A DNA stretch of 12,671 bases from assembly GCA_003024985.2 (NCBI GenBank), contig PXIH01S0019436.1; one strand, 5' to 3'. The DNA comes from Euperipatoides rowelli (taxonomy: Eukaryota > Onychophora > Udeonychophora > Euonychophora > Peripatopsidae). Both the position numbers and the translations under genes were made by a program. Shown here one piece after another: positions 8,715 to 12,671 of the stretch (position 1 is its first letter; the number at the start of each line of letters is the position of its first letter). The notes under the pieces were generated by a model. That model saw nothing but the letters and a program-made list of their open reading frames with translations, made no database searches and was not told the origin of the DNA.

Positions 8715-9375
8715 CAAATTCAAAGATATCTGACTCATTTTAGATGCAACAGTTGTGAATAACAAAATGAAACATAATACTGATTATCCAATTTTATGTA
8801 TAAAGGAGACATTTTCAATATTGAGTAAATTAAAATGGTTCCCAATGATCAAGTTAAGTAATGGATGCCATCAAGCCAATTTGTCAAAAGATCAAGCCCT
8901 ATTTTACATTTTGCACCCCCTTTGGTAAATTTTAATAAAAGAATTCCAACGGGGGCAGTAAATTGTGAACTATTCTTTCAAAATATGATGGAGAAAATAT
9001 TGGACCCAATTTTGAATGAAACTATCATCCTATACAAGGAGGACATATTGATTAACGCACAAGAATAATGAAATACAATATAGTGAGCAATGTGTTCCCT
9101 ATGATTTCAATGTTCAAATTAATGCAGATAAAAGCATATTAATTTCTACTAATGTAACATTCTTGGATTTTGAATTATAAGAGTGAATATTAACCTCATC
9201 TCACTATCTGCTGAAACCATCAATACCATCAACAAGCTTCACCCATCAAAGACAAAAAGGCAACTTCATAGGCAAGGTTAATTTCTTTTCAAGATTTATA
9301 TCAGAAATGGCACACATAGCCACCCTTCTTACAGATTTACTTTCAGGGAAAGTTCTAATTTCAAATGATTGTGCA
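8715..9375 (+). pseudogene. Decayed Ty3/Gypsy-type pol fragment (reverse transcriptase)
   Basis: Across three frames the plus strand shows the ordered blocks of a Gypsy-type reverse transcriptase. These are LDATVVNNK and DYPI (about 8740-8793), MIKLSNGCHQ (8845-8874) where the family has a D in the I-D-L position, then KRIPTGAVN and FFQNMMEKIL (about 8925-9003). Next come YKEDILI (9033-9044 for the first four residues) where YxDD is usual, QINADKS (near 9117), FLDFEL (near 9160), and GKVNFFSRFI (9271-9300) with MAHIATLLTDLL after it. The catalytic aspartates of motif A and the first of motif C are replaced by K and E, and stops and frameshifts divide the blocks. No LTRs, primer-binding site, protease or integrase were seen, so this is an isolated internal fragment. 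RNase H could not be read beyond 9375. Confidence 0.82.
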
Positions 9376-10113
9376 TCCTGACAGGTAAACTGTACCCTGA
9401 GGTGCAGTTATAGGTTATAGGTCATTTGGCATGAGACTTGAAAAAGTAAACAATAGAACAGAATTCAGAATCAGTTTTTTTTAGTTATGTTCCAGTGTTT
9501 ACCTTTTTGAGAGCTCATACCAATTGACCTGTGTTGGCGCCTCAGACATGTTCTGCCGGTCAGCATATATGAGCATTTGAAATTAGATAAGAACTCTCAT
9601 ATATTCAAGAATTTGGAACAGACATCACATGTTCTGACATTTTTAAATTTGACAGCACTAATTCAAATTTATAACAGTTTAAAGCTTCTTTATCATGGAG
9701 AAAAACCTAAGCTGAATACTAGTTTGAGTTTATCTCTCTTAACTTGTGAGTTATAGAGATTTATAAAGACTTAGAAGGTAGGATGAATTGTAAATAACTT
9801 ATTAGTATTTCCATATTTTTTTAATATTTATTATTTTACTATATTATTTTACATTCTATTAAATATGATTTTTCACTTGTTAACCCTTTCCCCATAATTT
9901 GGAAATATTTATTTTCTATTTATTATTCTTATTTTTCTGTTGTTATTTATATACATAGCTGACCCTGAGGAGTATTAATATTATATGAAAGATCTTAGAT
10001 ATGGTTTATTATTTTATACACTAATAAAGTTTTCCAAAAGGATTTATAGAGTGCTGTTTAATGTTGGATAGGTTTCTAATATGAACAAAAGGCATGGGTT
10101 AAAATGGTGGCTT

Positions 10114-10116
<3 letters not shown>
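9376..10116. other. Stretch without a recognisable gene
   Basis: It follows the Gypsy-type fragment and may contain its eroded continuation, but no RNase H or integrase block could be read in any frame. An AATAAA string at 10023-10028 is the only signal-like element and is unremarkable in such AT-rich DNA. Confidence 0.45.
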
Positions 10117-10154
<38 letters not shown>

Positions 10155-10179
10155 TATTATTACTATTATTATTATTATT
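10117..10179. repeat. (ATT)21 microsatellite with two ACT variants
   Basis: Twenty-one three-base units lie in a row, two of them ACT instead of ATT. It opens a compound simple-sequence block that continues to 10622. Confidence 0.95.
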
Positions 10180-10309
10180 GAATCAACACCATATATATGC
10201 AGGTGGTTTCTTTTAGTATTAATAAAATATTGGAAATATATATGCAGTTTATATTTGTGTTAGTGGTGATTCATCAATTTATTACTGCATTGTAAACAGA
10301 TGATTTTAC

Positions 10310-10340
10310 ATTATTATTATTATTATTTATTATTATTATT
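10310..10340. repeat. (ATT)n microsatellite with one phase slip
   Basis: Two runs of ATT units are joined by an extra T. Confidence 0.9.
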
Positions 10341-10350
10341 CATGTCATCA

Positions 10351-10603
10351 TTGGTGTAGGTGTTGGTGTTGTTGATGGTCATTGTGTTGTGGTGGTTGTA
10401 GTGTTTCTGTGGTTGTTGTGGTGGTCGTTTTTGTGGTGGTTGTTATGGTTGTGGCAGTTGTTAATGTGCTGGTTCTTTTGGTGGTTGTTGTGGTGGTGGT
10501 TGTTGTGATGGTGGTTGTTGTGATGGTGTTTGTTGTGGTGGATCTTATTGTGGTGGTTCTTGCTGTGCTGGTTCTTGTGGTTGTGGTTATTGTTGTTGTT
10601 TGG
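10351..10603. repeat. GT-rich minisatellite, partly built of 15-bp units
   Basis: The plus strand is nearly free of C and A for about 250 bases. Four consecutive 15-bp units of the form GGTGGTTGTTGTGRT run from 10480 to 10539, the two middle ones identical and the outer two differing by one or two bases. GTGCTGGTTCTT occurs at 10466-10477 and again at 10565-10576, 99 bases later, which hints at a longer period. The long valine run seen when the plus strand is translated comes from GTN triplets and is not evidence of a protein. Confidence 0.9.
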
Positions 10604-10622
10604 TTATTATTATTATTATTAT
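10604..10622. repeat. (ATT)6 microsatellite
   Basis: It closes the compound simple-sequence block, directly abutting the GT-rich minisatellite. Confidence 0.9.
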
Positions 10623-10820
10623 AAGGATACCGAAAATCAGTTTTCTTGGAATTGCGGACAGAATCGTGGAATTGATAACAGTAACACAGAAAATGTTAAT
10701 TTAAACAAAAAAAAAACTACTAAAATCTTTACCACTATAATTTCAAATTGTATGCATTCTTAAGTCACGACTACTCAATGTTTTAATCCCTAACTAAGCA
10801 TTCATTAACTAGTAAATATA

Positions 10821-10895
10821 TTACAAACCTACTTGAGTAGTGTAATTTGCATCATTTTAAATAATGTCGCAGTTATTCGTCAAGTAAGTTTGTAA
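10821..10895. repeat. Imperfect hairpin with 16-bp arms
   Basis: TTACAAACCTACTTGA (10821-10836) and TCAAGTAAGTTTGTAA (10880-10895) are complementary at 15 of 16 positions. The interior continues the dyad with small bulges (TAA/TTA, TGC/GCA, CAT/ATG) toward an axis near 10859. Part of the left arm (10833-10841) is also perfectly complementary to an upstream segment at 10770-10778, so two exclusive foldings are possible. Confidence 0.55.
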
Positions 10896-11327
10896 AGATA
10901 ATTTTTAAAAACTAACTGATAAACATAAATTAATGGCGGTTTGAATTTGTAAACAACATGAAGTAGCACGAGATTCTCGCTAGAGCTGAATCGGTATGTC
11001 GACACCATCACCATATTAAGAAAACGTCCTGAAAATAAAAAGAAAAACAAACTGACCAGGCATTCTGGCCCATTTTTCTTTATTTTAATTTTAAAATATT
11101 TAAGCCTAGGCTTATACAGTATTAAGTAATATATTATCAATGCTAATATGAACAACAACAAAAAAGTTAACAAATTTTAACATCAACAAAATTACATAAG
11201 ACAGTAACAATAACTATAAACATGGATATGCCTATAACTTACTGCAATTGGGATAAAACAATATCAATTATTAAATAAGTTTCACACAATGAAAAACAAA
11301 GTAATTAAAACATATAGACTACATATA

Positions 11328-11386
11328 TACAGTATACACTGTACATACCATACATCCACACATAAATACATACAGTACACACTGTA
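11328..11386. repeat. Two 16-bp palindromes 43 bp apart
   Basis: TACAGTATACACTGTA (11328-11343) and TACAGTACACACTGTA (11371-11386) differ at one base. Each is an inverted repeat with six-base arms around a four-base centre. The bases around them are also alike, so this is probably a two-copy tandem duplication with a 43-bp period. Confidence 0.7.
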
Positions 11387-11658
11387 AATATAAACAAAAC
11401 AGAAAAATATAAATAATAAAAAAGCAAAAAATAAAATAAAATAGGTAATTAAATATATTGTTTTAATATAGGAAAAAAAGAAAATGGAAAAAAAAAACGG
11501 AATTCCTAAAAACATGAAAATGGAATTTGATGAAAAAGAAAATGGATTTTTGGTATCCCTATTATTATTATTGTTGTTATCCAAATCATTTGATTTCAGA
11601 AATAAAATAATCAATGATACAACACATAAAACTATTATTTGAAGAGGGAAAGGACCGT

Positions 11659-11688
11659 GGGTAAGGGACGGGGGGGGGGGAAGAGGGG
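11659..11688 (+). other. G-quadruplex motif with an 11-G run
   Basis: Four G tracts (GGG 11659-11661, GGG 11665-11667, eleven G at 11670-11680, GGGG 11685-11688) are separated by loops of two to four bases. This satisfies the usual four-tract rule for intramolecular G-quadruplexes. A second G-rich patch, GGGAGGGGGGG, lies at about 11858-11868. Both stand out against the A/T-rich surroundings. No gene start is visible next to them. Confidence 0.65.
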
Positions 11689-12090
11689 ACTTTACAAAAG
11701 TAAATCATTTCAAAGTTTAGAACTAAAATTAAATCCTTTGTTGGTAAATATACAATATGTTCACATAATATGTTTTACTACTGTCTGTTATTTGATTGAA
11801 TAGTGTGAAGCTGCAAATAAAAGTACCATACTTGGAAAAGTGTGTATGCGTAAGGTAGGGAGGGGGGGTTATCTCTAAAACTATATGAAATTTTAATGGT
11901 AAGTAGATAAATATCTGGGGACAATTGTGGCACAATTTTATTTTAATATACGGTAATATATTTTTCCTTAATCTTTTAAGCTCTTTGAAAATTGAAGCTA
12001 AAGAAAAAGCGTTTATAAAATTGCAAAAAAAACTTATCTGCAGTTTAACACAAAGCTGTTTTAAAATAATAATAATAAATTTTAACCAAG

Positions 12091-12360
12091 GTGCCGTGGT
12101 CTGAGTGGCTTCATACCCGGCCACAGTGCACTTGGGCATATAAAGTGATCGTGGTTAAATACCTGGGCAGCCTCTATGTGCAAAATTGCAAATTTTCTTT
12201 TGCTGTTTGTAGACATTGAGGAATTTTCTCTATCATTCTCTATAGGTATTATTGGATTACGAAATGAATTTGATTTGTTCTGTATCATCAAAGGTTGCCC
12301 TCTATTGGATTTGTACAAAGGTTGATTCACCATTCGGAGTGAAACATATTTAAAAAAAAA
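12091..12360 (+). mobile_element. tRNA-derived SINE candidate
   Basis: The left end reads like the 5' half of a tRNA. TGGTCTGAGTGG (12097-12108) resembles the A box of the RNA polymerase III promoter, and GGTTAAATACC (12153-12163) resembles the B box GGTTCRANYCC with two mismatches, 44 bases later. About 190 bases of unrelated, unrecognised body follow, ending in a ten-base A run near 12350-12360. That gives a SINE-like layout of roughly 270 bp. No exact target-site duplication could be found, and a degraded tRNA pseudogene followed by unrelated DNA is the alternative. An open minus-strand frame over the same bases is taken as coincidental. Confidence 0.5.
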
Positions 12361-12576
12361 ATTTCAAAAATTAAATGTGCCTTCATCATTTTTATTCTCT
12401 GTTTGCTGAAATATTTCTAATAGAGTGCTATTTTTAAACATTATTAGTCTATGTGTCAAATACACTTTCCTTTTACCAAAATGTTAAAATTGTTTCAGAC
12501 AAAATTTTGTACATTTTCTGAATCGATATTGAAATAAAAATTGTTATATCCCTTCATGAACTTAACACATTGACTG
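12361..12576. other. AT-rich stretch without a recognisable gene
   Basis: No motif was recognised. It ends with TTAACACATTGACTGC (from 12562), which leads straight into the tandem repeat. Confidence 0.45.
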
Positions 12577-12671
12577 CTGATGACTCGGATACAAGTCAGC
12601 ATGACCCTTCACCAAAATACTGATGACTTGGATCTGAGTCAGCATGAACCTTCACCAAAATGCTGATGACT
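12577..12671. repeat. 43-bp tandem repeat running off the window edge
   Basis: CTGATGACT recurs at 12577, 12620 and 12663, an exact 43-base period. The two complete units differ at only a few positions and share AGTCAGCATGA and CCTTCACCAAAAT. Each unit contains a partial dyad, CTGATGACT near AGTCAGCAT, so it can fold on itself. The array is cut by the window end, so its copy number is unknown. Confidence 0.9.

Larger units (their letters stand above)
10896..12085. other. AT-rich intergenic or intronic stretch, no supported gene
   Basis: Reading frames here are composed of Phe, Ile, Leu, Tyr and Lys from A/T runs and carry no domain. Within it lie a locally more GC-balanced patch (about 10930-11030), three copies of GAAAATGGA (11480-11488, 11516-11524, 11538-11546), short ATT arrays (11561-11572 and about 12067-12079), the 43-bp palindrome pair (11328-11386) and the G-rich motif listed separately. 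Confidence 0.5.

Noticed and set aside
10382-10624. Open plus-strand frame made almost only of valine
   Set aside because: It is a translation of the GT-rich minisatellite; the residues follow the repeat and no start context or domain is present.
10880-11173. Minus-strand frame that looks membrane-spanning
   Set aside because: The Leu/Ile/Tyr/Phe content follows from A/T runs; no signal, domain or conserved spacing was seen.
11282-11614. Minus-strand 110-residue hydrophobic frame
   Set aside because: Phe/Ile/Tyr-rich composition from poly-A and poly-T tracts, with an Asn run coming from an ATT array.
12082-12333. Minus-strand 83-residue frame
   Set aside because: It overlaps the tRNA-like SINE candidate on the other strand, begins and ends without splice or promoter support, and shows no known domain.

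Overview
The window looks like a piece of an animal nuclear genome, probably invertebrate. It is strongly A+T-rich, has many (ATT)n microsatellites, and holds broken retrotransposons, a tRNA-like SINE candidate and simple-sequence arrays, with no compact operons, no bacterial-type ribosome binding sites and no intact long ORF. The species cannot be told from the sequence. A mollusc-like or similar lophotrochozoan background would fit, but that is only an inference.

The left 60% (about 790-7300) is a stack of non-LTR (LINE, L1-like two-ORF type) retrotransposon remnants, all on the minus strand. The central copy, here called A (1970-6540), is close to full length. It has ORF1 (gag-like, with one CCHC zinc knuckle), a 183-bp AT-rich gap, then ORF2 with an apurinic-type endonuclease, a linker, a reverse transcriptase and a C-terminal region. 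It is full of frameshifts and stops, and at least one catalytic residue is lost. It is flanked head-to-tail by two partial copies of a related element. Fragment C (6855-7296) is the N-terminal part of a second ORF1. Fragment B (790-1969) is an ORF1 tail followed by an endonuclease domain. C and B may be the two halves of one older element that A inserted into.

The middle (7300-9400) holds a candidate spliced exon of an unrecognised, possibly extracellular protein on the minus strand (7846-8048), a nested palindrome (8145-8330), and a decayed Ty3/Gypsy-type reverse transcriptase fragment on the plus strand (8715-9375).

The right part (9400-12671) is mostly non-coding. It carries a compound ATT/GT-rich satellite block (10117-10622), an imperfect hairpin (10821-10895), two 16-bp palindromes spaced 43 bp apart, a G-quadruplex motif (11659-11688), a tRNA-related SINE candidate (about 12091-12360), and a 43-bp tandem repeat that runs off the right edge (12577-12671).

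No complete functional host gene is supported. The element ORFs once worked together: an RNA-binding ORF1 protein packaging the element RNA, and an ORF2 nicking and reverse-transcribing it at the target. All copies here look dead.
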